This document shows positions 8,559 to 17,122 of a DNA stretch of 64,000 nucleotides, piece by piece. Position 1 is the stretch's first letter; each line of letters opens with the position of its first letter. A program made the translations under genes and the position numbers. The DNA is taken from contig NZ_JAPFRE010000032.1 in assembly GCF_026183735.1 (NCBI RefSeq), forward strand, positions 40,624-104,623, read 5' to 3'. Source of the DNA: Alteromonas sp. ASW11-130 (GTDB taxonomy: Bacteria > Pseudomonadota > Gammaproteobacteria > Enterobacterales > Alteromonadaceae). Below the pieces are notes generated by a model that did not search any database, was not told the origin of the DNA, and was given only the letters and a program-made list of their open reading frames with translations.

Positions 8559-9073
8559 AACCGACGACTACCAACCAATCTGACTAGCAAAAAGGTTATA
8601 CAAAGAACGAAGTAAACTGCAAAAATAATCACCATCCACTCTGCCATACCTATGTTCATAAAACGCCAACCATCTTCCAGGCAATCACCTTTAGCTTCAA
8701 AGATAGCCGGTAGCCATTCATGTAGAGGGGCCCATTCTGGATAATTCGGGACGATTTCACAGGTTGTGAAGAAAGGGTTGGGAGCATTCAGAATATCGAC
8801 ATGTTCACGTGCGATTAACCAGCCCCAACCCGACGAAACGCCCCATCCGACGAAACTTATAAAACGAGTCGGGGCGGTGTTAATTAATACCACCAACAAA
8901 CCTGATAGCATTATGCCAATCATAGCTGTACGTTGATAGATGCACATAATGCATGGCTTTAGACCCATTCCATATTGGAAGTAAAGCGCTGCACCTACCA
9001 ATGCGCACGCGCTTAAAAAAAGTAACAGCCATGAAGATGTATGGCCGGGCCAACGGCTTATTCCATTTAACAT
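8555..9073 (-). CDS. dsbB: disulfide bond formation protein DsbB
   Basis: An inner membrane quinone reductase that reoxidises DsbA. It has about 172 residues and four transmembrane helices. Both redox pairs are present: CIMC (C41, C44) in the first periplasmic loop, and C105/C131 in the second. These positions match E. coli DsbB almost exactly, which supports the start at 9073 over an in-frame upstream one at 9106 that would overlap nhaB. A GGGGGAG ribosome site precedes it. The gap to nhaB is 16 bases. Confidence 0.95.
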   Translation of the reverse strand: MLNGISRWPGHTSSWLLLFLSACALVGAALYFQYGMGLKPCIMCIYQRTAMIGIMLSGLLVVLINTAPTRFISFVGWGVSSGWGWLIAREHVDILNAPNPFFTTCEIVPNYPEWAPLHEWLPAIFEAKGDCLEDGWRFMNIGMAEWMVIIFAVYFVLCITFLLVRLVGSRRF

Positions 9074-9089
9074 CTGCTCCCCCCAACAA

Positions 9090-10676
9090 CTAGTGGCTCG
9101 AGTCACCCGAGACGGTATCCGCTGTGTGGTGCTCTATCAAGTTCATCTCATATAGTACAGCTGTCATATCAAGGAGATTAAAGTATGTAGCGGCTAAGCC
9201 AACGAGCGTCAATACGACCGTGTAAGGCAATGCCATGTAGACCATTTTGCCATAGGATAAGCGTAACAGCGGGGCAATTGCTGAAGTCAGTAAGAAGAGA
9301 AACGCTGCTTGCCCGTTTGGCGTGGCCACGCTAGGTAAATTCGTGCCTGTATTAATCGCTACTGCAAGCATATCGAATTGATCGCGGGTAATGGTGCCTT
9401 CCTTCAACGCAGACGCTACCTCTGTGATATAAACCGAACCCACGAAAACGTTGTCGCTAACCATAGATAAGAAACCATTTGCAAGATAGAACATAACTAA
9501 CTGCGTTTTACCTTCGAAGGAGAGCGCCCAGCTTATGACCGGGTAAAACAAGCCCTGATCGATAATGACCGCTACTATTCCGAAAAATACGCACAATAAC
9601 GAGGTGAAAGGTAAGGCTTCTTCGAATGCTTTGCCCAATGCATGTTCTTCGATAACACCACTCATTGAGGTTGCCAAAACGATTATCGATAAGCCGATTA
9701 AACCAACTGAGGCCATGTGCAACGCCAAGCCAACAATTAGCCAAATACCGATAATTGCTTGAACAATTAATTTCGCAGTGTCTCTAGGGGTTCTTGTTTC
9801 ATCGTTATGTTTGTCGTAGTTAACTAAAATAGCACGAACGTTTTCAGGCATTTGGGCGCCATAAGAGAACCATTTTACTTTCTCTAGTAACATGGTTGTT
9901 AAGACACCAAAAATAAATACTGGGATTGTTATGGGACTCATACGAAGGAAAAATTCGATAAAATCCCAACCGGCTTTGTCGGCAATGATCAAATTTTGCG
10001 GCTCGCCTACCATCGTCATTACACCGCCAAGCGCCGTCCCTACTGCTGAATGCATTAAAAGATTGCGCAAAAATGCGCGAAAATCATCTAAATCTGTGCG
10101 GCCCAACTCAGGTACAGTATCATCTGTTGTATGGTCATGGTCGTGCTCGGACTGAAACTCTTTACCTGAGGCAACCTTATGGTAAATAGTATAAAAGCCT
10201 AAGCCGACACTAATAATGACCGCAATTACGGTCAAAGCATCGAGAAATGCAGATAAAAATGCCGAAGCAGCAATAAAGGCCACGGATAGTATCAGTTTAT
10301 TTCTTACTTGAATTACTAATTTGGTGAATAAAAACATTAGTAAATCTTTCATGAAGTAGATACCAGCGACCATAAAGACCAACAATAGAACTACTTCCAA
10401 ATTGAGTTGAATTTCATGCAGCATGTGATCAGGGGAGGTCATCCCGATGAATAACGCTTCAATCAACAACAGTCCGCCTGGTTGTAAAGGGTAGCATTTC
10501 AACGCCATGGCGAGGGTAAAAATGAACTGTAATACTAGCGCCCAGCCTGCAACATAAGGGTTTAACATAAACAAGAAAGGGTTGACGATTAAAAACGCGA
10601 TAATGGTTTTTTTGTACCAGTCGGGCGCATGCCCTAAAAAGTTACGGTAGAGTGCCACTGGCATTGACATTTGCAT
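9090..10676 (-). CDS. nhaB: Na+/H+ antiporter NhaB
   Basis: A 528-residue inner membrane antiporter that exports Na+ in exchange for protons, important at high salinity and alkaline pH. It is colinear with E. coli Nha[13 protein letters not shown] at the N terminus, [53 protein letters not shown] and [19 protein letters not shown]. About 10-12 transmembrane helices are apparent. It is transcribed away from fadR and heads an operon with dsbB, the same order as in E. coli. Confidence 0.97.
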   Translation of the reverse strand: MQMSMPVALYRNFLGHAPDWYKKTIIAFLIVNPFLFMLNPYVAGWALVLQFIFTLAMALKCYPLQPGGLLLIEALFIGMTSPDHMLHEIQLNLEVVLLLVFMVAGIYFMKDLLMFLFTKLVIQVRNKLILSVAFIAASAFLSAFLDALTVIAVIISVGLGFYTIYHKVASGKEFQSEHDHDHTTDDTVPELGRTDLDDFRAFLRNLLMHSAVGTALGGVMTMVGEPQNLIIADKAGWDFIEFFLRMSPITIPVFIFGVLTTMLLEKVKWFSYGAQMPENVRAILVNYDKHNDETRTPRDTAKLIVQAIIGIWLIVGLALHMASVGLIGLSIIVLATSMSGVIEEHALGKAFEEALPFTSLLCVFFGIVAVIIDQGLFYPVISWALSFEGKTQLVMFYLANGFLSMVSDNVFVGSVYITEVASALKEGTITRDQFDMLAVAINTGTNLPSVATPNGQAAFLFLLTSAIAPLLRLSYGKMVYMALPYTVVLTLVGLAATYFNLLDMTAVLYEMNLIEHHTADTVSGDSSH

Positions 10677-11057
10677 ATTAAGTATCCCTTAACGTCGAGA
10701 CGCTGATTTATTTTGTTTCAGCTTTCTGTCTACAGTGTAGACCCGAATAGCATCATTGTTGTTAAATGCATGATTTAGTGTAATCACTTGCCCTGTCAAG
10801 ATAACCTAAAAACTGTATGGGAGGAAGTCAAAAGCTTTCAAAAACCTAGGCTTAAGCCATAATTTAATCAATTGTTATACATAATAATCAAACTTTTAAG
10901 CTTATAAGAAATTTATGGGTTTATAACGGCATATTTAGAATAAAAATGGGATGAACAAGAGGCGTATTGAATAATGAGTAATATTTGATTGTGACATTAA
11001 AAACGCATCTGGTACAATCAGTTTTACAAAAACAAAAAATGTGCATATGAGACCGTT
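10677..11057. promoter_or_regulatory. nhaB-fadR divergent intergenic region
   Basis: A 381-base AT-rich space between divergent nhaB and fadR. It should hold promoters for both. The only element I can name is the FadR-like operator at 11007-11023. No other ORF or clear hairpin was seen. Confidence 0.6.
11007..11023 (+). promoter_or_regulatory. putative FadR operator in the fadR promoter
   Basis: ATCTGGTACAATCAGTT closely fits the FadR palindrome (CTGGT and CAGTT-type halves) and is nearly the sequence I recall for the E. coli fadBA operator. It lies 34 bases upstream of the fadR start, consistent with autoregulation. Confidence 0.7.
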
Positions 11058-11768
11058 ATGATTTACAAAGCTCAAAGCCCAGCAGGATTTGCTGAAGAAT
11101 ACATCGTCGAATCAATCTGGAGCGGGCGTTTCCCACCGGGGACAATACTTCCTGCTGAGAGAGAGCTATCAGAATTAATTGGCGTTACTCGCACCACACT
11201 GCGCGAAGTATTGCAGCGCTTAGCTCGTGATGGCTGGTTAACTATTCAGCATGGTAAGCCCACGAAAGTAAATAACTTCTGGGAAACCTGCGGGCTTAAC
11301 ATTCTTGAAACCCTCGCTCGATTAGATCAAGAGGGTATTCCAGAATTAGTAGATAATCTGTTGGCTGCTCGTACCAACCTAAGTGCCGTTTTTATTCGCG
11401 GTGCTATTCGACATAATGCCGAAAAATCGGTAGAAATTATTTCCCAATATAAAGATTGTGAAGAAGATGGTTTAGCGTTTGCACAACTAGACTATCAAAT
11501 AAACCACGATCTTGCATTGGCGTCTAACAACAACGTTTTTGTTCTGATGATGAATGGTTTCAGAGGATTATATTCTCGCATAGGTGGCTATTTCTTTTCT
11601 CATCAAAGTGCACGGGACGTGGCGCGTAAGTATTATTCTGAATTGCTTGCAGTAGCTGAAAAAGGCGACCACGATGCAGTGCCGATCGTCGTACGAAACT
11701 ACGGCATTGAAAGTGGCAAGGTGTGGCAAGATGTGCGAGAACAGATGCCAAAAGACCTGGTCGACTGA
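11058..11768 (+). CDS. fadR: fatty acid metabolism regulator FadR
   Basis: A 236-residue GntR-family regulator that represses beta-oxidation genes and activates unsaturated fatty acid synthesis, and is released by long-chain acyl-CoA. The N-terminal winged helix is nearly identical to E. coli FadR ([52 protein letters not shown]). The C-terminal acyl-CoA domain (from about residue 75) is much more divergent but keeps the length. Conservation of the recognition helix predicts an E. coli-like operator, which is seen here at fadR, fadD and fabB. A strong terminator follows. Confidence 0.97.
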   Translation: MIYKAQSPAGFAEEYIVESIWSGRFPPGTILPAERELSELIGVTRTTLREVLQRLARDGWLTIQHGKPTKVNNFWETCGLNILETLARLDQEGIPELVDNLLAARTNLSAVFIRGAIRHNAEKSVEIISQYKDCEEDGLAFAQLDYQINHDLALASNNNVFVLMMNGFRGLYSRIGGYFFSHQSARDVARKYYSELLAVAEKGDHDAVPIVVRNYGIESGKVWQDVREQMPKDLVD

Positions 11769-11771
11769 TTT

Positions 11772-11800
11772 AAAAAAAGTGCTGAAAAGCACTTTTTTCT
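11772..11800 (+). terminator. fadR terminator
   Basis: AAAAAAGTGCT (11773-11783) pairs with AGCACTTTTTT (11788-11798) around a GAAA tetraloop and ends in a T run; it starts 5 bases after the fadR stop. Confidence 0.9.
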
Positions 11801-11867
11801 TATATGTGGTATGAAAAAACATGTGCTATATCTTGATACTTAACTAAGAAAAATTTAGGAAAAGTGC

Positions 11868-12248
11868 ATGCAAGGTAATCCAGTAGGTTGGTTCGAAATA
11901 TATGTTGATGACATGGAGCGAGCAAAAGCCTTTTATCAGCGCGTGTTTGATATTGAGTTTGAACAAATTTCAGTTCCTTCCGAGGAAGGGCTCATAATGC
12001 AATCATTCCCTTCAAAGATGGAAAACTACGGCGCTGGAGGAGCATTAGTCAAAATGCCCGAGTATCCAGCGGGGAACAATAGCATTCTCGTTTATTTTTC
12101 TTGTGAAGATTGTGCTGTGGAAGAAAGCCGGGTAGATGGCGCGGGTGGAGAAGTGCTACGTTCCAAGATGTCTATTGGTGAATATGGGTTTATTGCGTTA
12201 TTTAAAGACACTGAAGGCAACATGCTTGGCCTGCATTCCCAGCAATAA
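11868..12248 (+). CDS. VOC (glyoxalase/bleomycin-resistance fold) protein
   Basis: A 126-residue single VOC-domain protein. GWFEIYVDDMERAKAFYQRVF at the start and GEYGFIALFKDTEGNMLGLHS at the end are the two beta-alpha-beta-beta-beta halves; E15-like and terminal E/H residues could bind metal. Members range from lyases to dioxygenases and binding proteins, so no reaction is assigned. It stands alone between fadR and the phasin-like genes. Confidence 0.85.
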   Translation: MQGNPVGWFEIYVDDMERAKAFYQRVFDIEFEQISVPSEEGLIMQSFPSKMENYGAGGALVKMPEYPAGNNSILVYFSCEDCAVEESRVDGAGGEVLRSKMSIGEYGFIALFKDTEGNMLGLHSQQ

Positions 12249-12339
12249 AAAAAGGTAAACTATTTTTGTTTTTAGTATGCGGTTTCTAATTGTAATGGTT
12301 ATTCTTTAGTCAACTTGGTTAATGAATGAGGAAATTTCC

Positions 12340-12699
12340 ATGGTTAAGACTGACACTATTAAAGGTAAATTCAACGAAGCTGAAGACTTCGCTCGTAAGA
12401 TCTGGTTGGCGGGTTTAGGCGCATACGGTAAGAGTGTTGAACAAGCACAAGGTCGTTATGAGAAGCTTAGCGAAGAAGCTAGCAAGATGTTCGATGATCT
12501 GGTAGAGAAAGGTGAAACACTTGAAGATGATGCGCGTAGCAAGTTCAAGGCGACTACTAACGACGTTGAGTCTCGTGTAAGTGAAGTAAGAAAAAAACTA
12601 GGCCTGGACGTTGAACAATCAGACCAAAGAATTGAAGAATTATCTGCCAAGATTGATGCGCTGACAGAAGCTGTAGCTAAACTTGCAGCGAATAAATAA
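12340..12699 (+). CDS. phasin-like polyhydroxyalkanoate granule-associated protein (short)
   Basis: A 119-residue, almost wholly helical and charged protein of the PhaI/PhaF (poly granule-associated) family. ARKIWLAGLGAYGKSVEQAQ is the characteristic N-terminal segment; DLVEKGETLEDDARSKFK and a heptad region up to EELSAKIDALTEAVAKLA follow. Family members coat lipid or polyester granules. ATG 12340 is chosen for the GAGGAA site 8 bases upstream; an in-frame ATG lies at 12322. No phaC synthase is in the window, while a wax ester synthase is 6.6 kb downstream, so the coated granule could be either kind. Confidence 0.8.
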   Translation: MVKTDTIKGKFNEAEDFARKIWLAGLGAYGKSVEQAQGRYEKLSEEASKMFDDLVEKGETLEDDARSKFKATTNDVESRVSEVRKKLGLDVEQSDQRIEELSAKIDALTEAVAKLAANK

Positions 12700-12705
12700 T
12701 TTTAC

Positions 12706-12731
12706 AGCCCCGGCCACGTCGGGGCTTTTTA
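12706..12731 (+). terminator. terminator between the phasin-like genes
   Basis: AGCCCCG (12706-12712) pairs with CGGGGCT (12720-12726), followed by TTTT. It lies just after the short phasin-like gene, so the second one may need its own promoter or read-through. Confidence 0.85.
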
Positions 12732-12763
12732 CGTATTTTATTCACCCTAGCTTCGGAGCATGT

Positions 12764-13387
12764 ATGAGAAATTCAGAACAACGTCCATCCCCTATCCTTG
12801 GCTGGTTTGAGGCGGGTGCAGACTTACTAGCTGCGCAGTTGTCAAAGGTAACGGCCAAAGTAAACCACAAAATTGACGAATCGCATCAAATGTTCGACGA
12901 ACTTCAACATAAAGGTGAAGATATTGAGGCAAAAATGCGTGCCACGTTGAACCCGCAGTCGATGCTAAGTGCATTGCAAGATGTGGTTGTTCATAACCCT
13001 TTTGTAACAGCGATAACACCAGGCCGCACTCAAAAACGTGTGCGTGAAGCACAACTAGACGTATTGTCTGCTAAAGTTGATGTATTGGTAGAAAATGTAG
13101 CGTTGTTGGCAGCTAAGCAAGCCACCGCCAAAGCTAAAGCTGCTGAAGAAGCGAAGGCGAAAGCGGAAGTAAAAAAAGAAAAGCAAAATACAGCAAAAGC
13201 AGTGCCTGTACAAAAATCTGAAAAAGAAGCCGTTGAAGCTAAGCAAAAAAACGCTGGCGAAGAAAAGCAGATCGAGACTGCTACTAAGAAAGAAACAGCT
13301 ACAACGAAGCAAAAAACTGTTGCGAGTAGACGTAAACCAACGCCTGGTAATCGAGGCAGTACATCAAAACCAGCGACAAAAAAATAG
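12764..13387 (+). CDS. phasin-like protein with basic histone-like tail (PhaF type)
   Basis: About 207 residues. The N-terminal half is a phasin-like helical region (ILGWFEAGADLLAAQLSK, then DELQHKGEDIEAKMR, ending in a coiled heptad LDVLSAKVDVLVENVALLAA). The C-terminal half from about residue 125 is low-complexity, rich in K, A, E and T, ending in SRRKPTPGNRGSTSKPATKK. This matches PhaF, whose basic tail binds the nucleoid and helps distribute granules at division. ATG 12764 follows GGAG by 5 bases. An in-frame extension upstream runs through the terminator and is rejected. A hairpin follows. Confidence 0.8.
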   Translation: MRNSEQRPSPILGWFEAGADLLAAQLSKVTAKVNHKIDESHQMFDELQHKGEDIEAKMRATLNPQSMLSALQDVVVHNPFVTAITPGRTQKRVREAQLDVLSAKVDVLVENVALLAAKQATAKAKAAEEAKAKAEVKKEKQNTAKAVPVQKSEKEAVEAKQKNAGEEKQIETATKKETATTKQKTVASRRKPTPGNRGSTSKPATKK

Positions 13388-13396
13388 CATAGCAAT

Positions 13397-13428
13397 AAGC
13401 CAGCAATAAGCTAATTCGCTGGCTTTCT
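13397..13428 (+). terminator. hairpin after the long phasin-like gene
   Basis: AAGCCAGC (13397-13404) pairs with GCTGGCTT (13418-13425); a short TTCT tract follows. It lies 10 bases after the stop codon. Confidence 0.7.
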
Positions 13429-13587
13429 AGTATGTAGCACGTAAATTCTTCTAAGACCCTCGTTTTATTTATACTAACCGGCTCTTCTATTGAATCCGCC
13501 GATTAGCGATTCCCTTCATCTTCACGAATACGGAAATCTTCCAGCTTGTCTTCGTGAATAGAATAAAAGCGAATCTAAGGCATCGCC

Positions 13588-13833
13588 GTGGCATTACGAA
13601 AATTCCTGCTCAAGGCAGGAATGACAGTGTGGATTACGAAGATTCCTGCCCGCAGCAGGAATGACGGTGTGAATTACGAAGATTCCTGCTCAGGGCGGGA
13701 ATGACAGTGTGGATTACGAAGATTCCTGCTCAAGGCTGGAATGACGGTGTGGATTACGAAGATTCCTGCTCAAGGCAGGAATGACAGTGTGGATTACGAA
13801 GATTCCTGCTCAGGGCGGGAATGACAGTGTGGC
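13588..13833. repeat. six tandem 40-bp units, each with a palindrome
   Basis: Units start at 13601, 13641, 13681, 13721, 13761 and 13801, spaced exactly 40 bp, with a partial unit before the first. Each holds an inverted repeat of the type ATTCCTGC...GCAGGAAT followed by GACAGTGTGGATTACGAA. Sequence differences fall mainly in the palindrome loop and arm. The core resembles dispersed REP-like palindromes of proteobacteria. The copies abut with no unique spacers, so this is not CRISPR. It separates two convergent genes. Confidence 0.92.
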
Positions 13834-13891
13834 TATTGAACCCGTTCTAATAATAGATGTTTTTCACTCAGCACGAGAAAAAGGTGTTTAC

Positions 13892-15340
13892 CTAGCCCTT
13901 GTTCCACATATTCTGATTCTTTTTAAACGAAAAGAAATCGTTAGGCTCCCAAAAAGGGGGAACTAATTGGTCTACATCTTCGGGATCAAAATCCTTCGAT
14001 AACTGGCTCATTATTTCAATTAATCTGTCCTTACCAATGCGCATCAACTTTTTTTGATTAGCGGCAAAAAACAGATTTCTAGCACGAGTGACCACTTCAT
14101 CACTTCCTGAAGCAATGTAGGTTAAATTCCGTGTGGCGACGCGGCACTTAGGTTCAGCAGGATGCTTCGGATTAAGCCGATTTACAATCGCGCATTCATA
14201 TTGATTTTTTTCTTCTCCTCGCTCGTTAACGGGTATAAAGGTAATACCAAAACCCTGCGGGAAGTAACCTACAATTTTGATAAACGCCTCAGCTAATTTT
14301 TCGTTAAGCACACCTTTTCTAGCTAATTGCTCTATCAGTAGATAGCCTTTAGGAAGTTCTTTGCGAGAATAGTCGGGCTTGGTCGATAAAACAATAGAGG
14401 TGTATATCTGTGGAATTTTAAGTAATTCACCTAACCCTGATTTACTTACGAAAGCATCTTTTGCGATGACTTGAACGAATTGACTGGCTGCTTTATGAAA
14501 TGTAACAAATTCATCTCGCTCATCTTTATCATTGCCAATGTATTTAGGAATACCCAGCCCTTTCTTAAGATAATCCATAGTATACTGATAGTTGTATTTC
14601 AAAAGTGCTTTGCGTTTTTCAGCTTCGAGTACTCTGAATTCGTCTAGCTCTTTATCTTCTCCCCGCAACAATACCAACGCCTCTATACTCTGTAGGCCAA
14701 TATCTTGAAGGATAGAAGCACAAATAAGGGGAACGGCCAATCCAGCTCGCCATTTTTCAAGCACCTCGCGATTACCATCGAATCGACTTAATGCATCTTT
14801 GTGCTTGAGTAAATAGGGGTTTTTTACCGTTTGCTCCTGAAACATTTTATCTGTTAAACGAAGCGTGAGTACGGCTTTGTAAAGCGGCTTTAAACGTTGG
14901 TGAAGACGTTGAAATCCTGTAACTTTACCCCGGGTTTGCAGCATGATGGTCCCCAGAAATTTAGCGCTTAATAGTTGTGTTTCTTCGTAACTATCTCCCT
15001 CACATAAGTTCAGTAGTTTGTACGCGACATCATGCACTCGGCTAACTCGGTTTAACCGTTCTTCCTCAAGTTTTAATTGCGCTTTCTTTAACTTTTGCTT
15101 CAACTGTTCGACTTTCTCGGGGGCCTTTTGAGTTTGACGAAGACTGTTGATTTGCATTTTGAGATCGTGAGCATGATCTTCTAACGAAGGGGTGACCGAG
15201 AAGAAATGACGGGCATCCTCATAAACAGAGCCTAAGCCCGCATCCTGGGGATAAACAAGGTCAACGAGATTCTTAACCTGCTGAGTGTATATGTTATCCG
15301 GACTCTCTACTTTTTTACTCACCGTATTTTTTTTACTCAC
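13892..15340 (-). CDS. degenerate HD-GYP-like protein with coiled coil
   Basis: A 482-residue cytosolic protein. Residues 60-100 are a charged coiled coil. From about residue 200 the sequence follows the HD-GYP phosphodiesterase pattern: ICASILQDIG stands where the family has an A-LLHDIG motif, and YFPQGFGITFIP near residue 360 fits the final strand before the Vxxxn region. The HD pair is replaced by QD and no GYP triad is visible, so hydrolysis of cyclic di-GMP is unlikely; binding is possible. GTG 15340 lies about 11 bases after GAGGAA; a second GTG 18 bases on repeats the same codons. It is downstream of, and co-directional with, the patatin gene. The fold assignment is inference. Confidence 0.6.
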   Translation of the reverse strand: MSKKNTVSKKVESPDNIYTQQVKNLVDLVYPQDAGLGSVYEDARHFFSVTPSLEDHAHDLKMQINSLRQTQKAPEKVEQLKQKLKKAQLKLEEERLNRVSRVHDVAYKLLNLCEGDSYEETQLLSAKFLGTIMLQTRGKVTGFQRLHQRLKPLYKAVLTLRLTDKMFQEQTVKNPYLLKHKDALSRFDGNREVLEKWRAGLAVPLICASILQDIGLQSIEALVLLRGEDKELDEFRVLEAEKRKALLKYNYQYTMDYLKKGLGIPKYIGNDKDERDEFVTFHKAASQFVQVIAKDAFVSKSGLGELLKIPQIYTSIVLSTKPDYSRKELPKGYLLIEQLARKGVLNEKLAEAFIKIVGYFPQGFGITFIPVNERGEEKNQYECAIVNRLNPKHPAEPKCRVATRNLTYIASGSDEVVTRARNLFFAANQKKLMRIGKDRLIEIMSQLSKDFDPEDVDQLVPPFWEPNDFFSFKKNQNMWNKG

Positions 15341-15453
15341 CGTAATTTTTATTCCTCAACGTACTACTCTAGCTCATTCACTTTACGCTATTGCTTATGT
15401 TACTAGCTTTAGGTCTCGATTATTCAATAAAAGTAGTCAGCCAATGCTGTTTG

Positions 15454-16905
15454 TCAATGACCTAATAATTCAGCCTCACGGCGTTTCAACAACGTTAGAT
15501 AATATCGAAGCGTTTCACTGATTTTAGTATTGCGGGCAATAACATCCAGTTGTGACCAAGTAGCGCGTTCGCCACTGTCAATAAGTTGTTTGATACTCTT
15601 CAAACTTGGATTAGCAAGCACTTGCGCAATATTACGAATTTGCTTTTCGGGTAAAATATTAATATTACCGACGTACTGCTGATCGATGATTGAGCGAACT
15701 TTGTGAATAGCTAATTTCGCCCCCTTATGGTCCACGAAACGTTCCATAACATCGAACGCGAAAATACTGTTATCTTTTGCTAATTGGCCTATGTGGCGCC
15801 ATGCAAGATCAAAAACAGAACTTGCATGGGTGCGATTAGACGATAAGAAAGGTACGGCCAGTGGATTAGTCTGGCTCACAATACTGTGATTAACACCATA
15901 TAAACGAGAAAGCCGCTCATAAGGTAAGTCCGCCATCAGGGAGCCATCTGCAAAGCGTCTGTTCGGAATGTAGGGTACGATATCGCCTTTCGTTGTTTTG
16001 GCTCGTAGTTGTACCGGACTAAATAGAACGGGAACTGCACACGATGCGCGAATTGCTTGGGTAATTAGTGCATTAGGTGAAGTCTTGGCGTTGAGTAAAC
16101 GTGAGTGCTGGTGTAAATCGGAAGGAGAAACCGATACTGTAATGTGGCGCCCGGTTTTCTTCAATGCTTCCTCAAATGTCATTACATCAAAAAGGGTAAT
16201 TAATGCATTTTCCAGCGCGCGACTATCGAGAAGACTTTTTTCACCAAATCCGGCCCAGTGACGCCACTTTTGAAAGTGCTCGTGTATGTATTCTGCACTC
16301 AATGCTTCAAGTAGCTCGTCATGGCTTCGGGTGCCAATCATCCCAGCAATAATAGAGCCAGCACTTGCACCCGATATTACGGTAGGTAATAAATTTCGTT
16401 CATTAAGGGATTTTACAACGCCAGCATGGAAGAATCCTAATCCCGCTCCGCCGGACAACATCAAGCAACTGCGGCCAAACGCGTGCGCGGTTTCTTCAAA
16501 AAACGAGAGCTTATAGTAAAAGTCTATTTCCTCTTCATCAGCATCAAAGATACTGTCTAACGCCGTGACGACTTCATGTAAGAATGTTTCGATAAGGGTT
16601 TTAGTGCCAATTTTACAGCGGCCATACAGCGCCGGATTCGCAATGTTGCCTAAATTGCCATGTAAGCCTTCATGCAAAATTGACATCAGGGCAACGTTGT
16701 CGCCTTTACCGCGAGCCAATTGCATTCGTTGAACCCGTTTGCGGATCAGTCGATAGTCGTATTCGCGACACGGGTCCTTCGCTTTCCATTCATCTGCACC
16801 AGAAAGCGCGTCATGAGCACGACATGCCTCTTCGTACTCTGTATATGATTGTGCATTTTCAATAGCCGCTGCGATGCTGGCCAGGCGACGGTCAAATAAT
16901 GCCAT
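15454..16905 (-). CDS. patatin-like phospholipase/lipase with N-terminal DUF3336
   Basis: A 483-residue serine lipase. The N-terminal 150 residues (EYEEACRAHDALSGADEWK, then DYRLIRKRVQRM) match DUF3336, the module found in front of patatin in yeast triacylglycerol lipases of the Tgl3/4/5 type. The patatin core has the oxyanion loop GGAGLG (152-157), nucleophile elbow GASAG (S181) and catalytic DG (D320), so it should be active. No signal peptide is present. AGGAGG stands 5 bases before ATG 16905. It is predicted to hydrolyse neutral lipid or phospholipid in the cell, which fits the phasin-like genes and the WS/DGAT around it. Confidence 0.9.
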   Translation of the reverse strand: MALFDRRLASIAAAIENAQSYTEYEEACRAHDALSGADEWKAKDPCREYDYRLIRKRVQRMQLARGKGDNVALMSILHEGLHGNLGNIANPALYGRCKIGTKTLIETFLHEVVTALDSIFDADEEEIDFYYKLSFFEETAHAFGRSCLMLSGGAGLGFFHAGVVKSLNERNLLPTVISGASAGSIIAGMIGTRSHDELLEALSAEYIHEHFQKWRHWAGFGEKSLLDSRALENALITLFDVMTFEEALKKTGRHITVSVSPSDLHQHSRLLNAKTSPNALITQAIRASCAVPVLFSPVQLRAKTTKGDIVPYIPNRRFADGSLMADLPYERLSRLYGVNHSIVSQTNPLAVPFLSSNRTHASSVFDLAWRHIGQLAKDNSIFAFDVMERFVDHKGAKLAIHKVRSIIDQQYVGNINILPEKQIRNIAQVLANPSLKSIKQLIDSGERATWSQLDVIARNTKISETLRYYLTLLKRREAELLGH

Positions 16906-17122
16906 AAAATCCTCCTGATGCTTAGCGGGGATGCTGGGCGATCGCTAAGTGTAGGTAAACCTTTTAGAAACCACTATCTAATTCTAACATTTCTAATCAA
17001 ATCGCCTGAATTCATGTTCTTGGTAACATTAAAGATTGATTATTGCTTACGCAGCCAGTAGCCTTCAGGATGAACTTATAAAATATTTATCATGCAATTA
17101 CCTTTAAGTGACCTCGCTATAA

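Noticed and set aside
13588..13833. Possible CRISPR array
   Set aside because: The 40-bp units abut directly with no unique spacers, and no cas gene is present.
13781..13966. 61-residue frame at the end of the 40-bp array
   Set aside because: Lies in repeats and overlaps the 3' end of the HD-GYP-like gene on the other strand.
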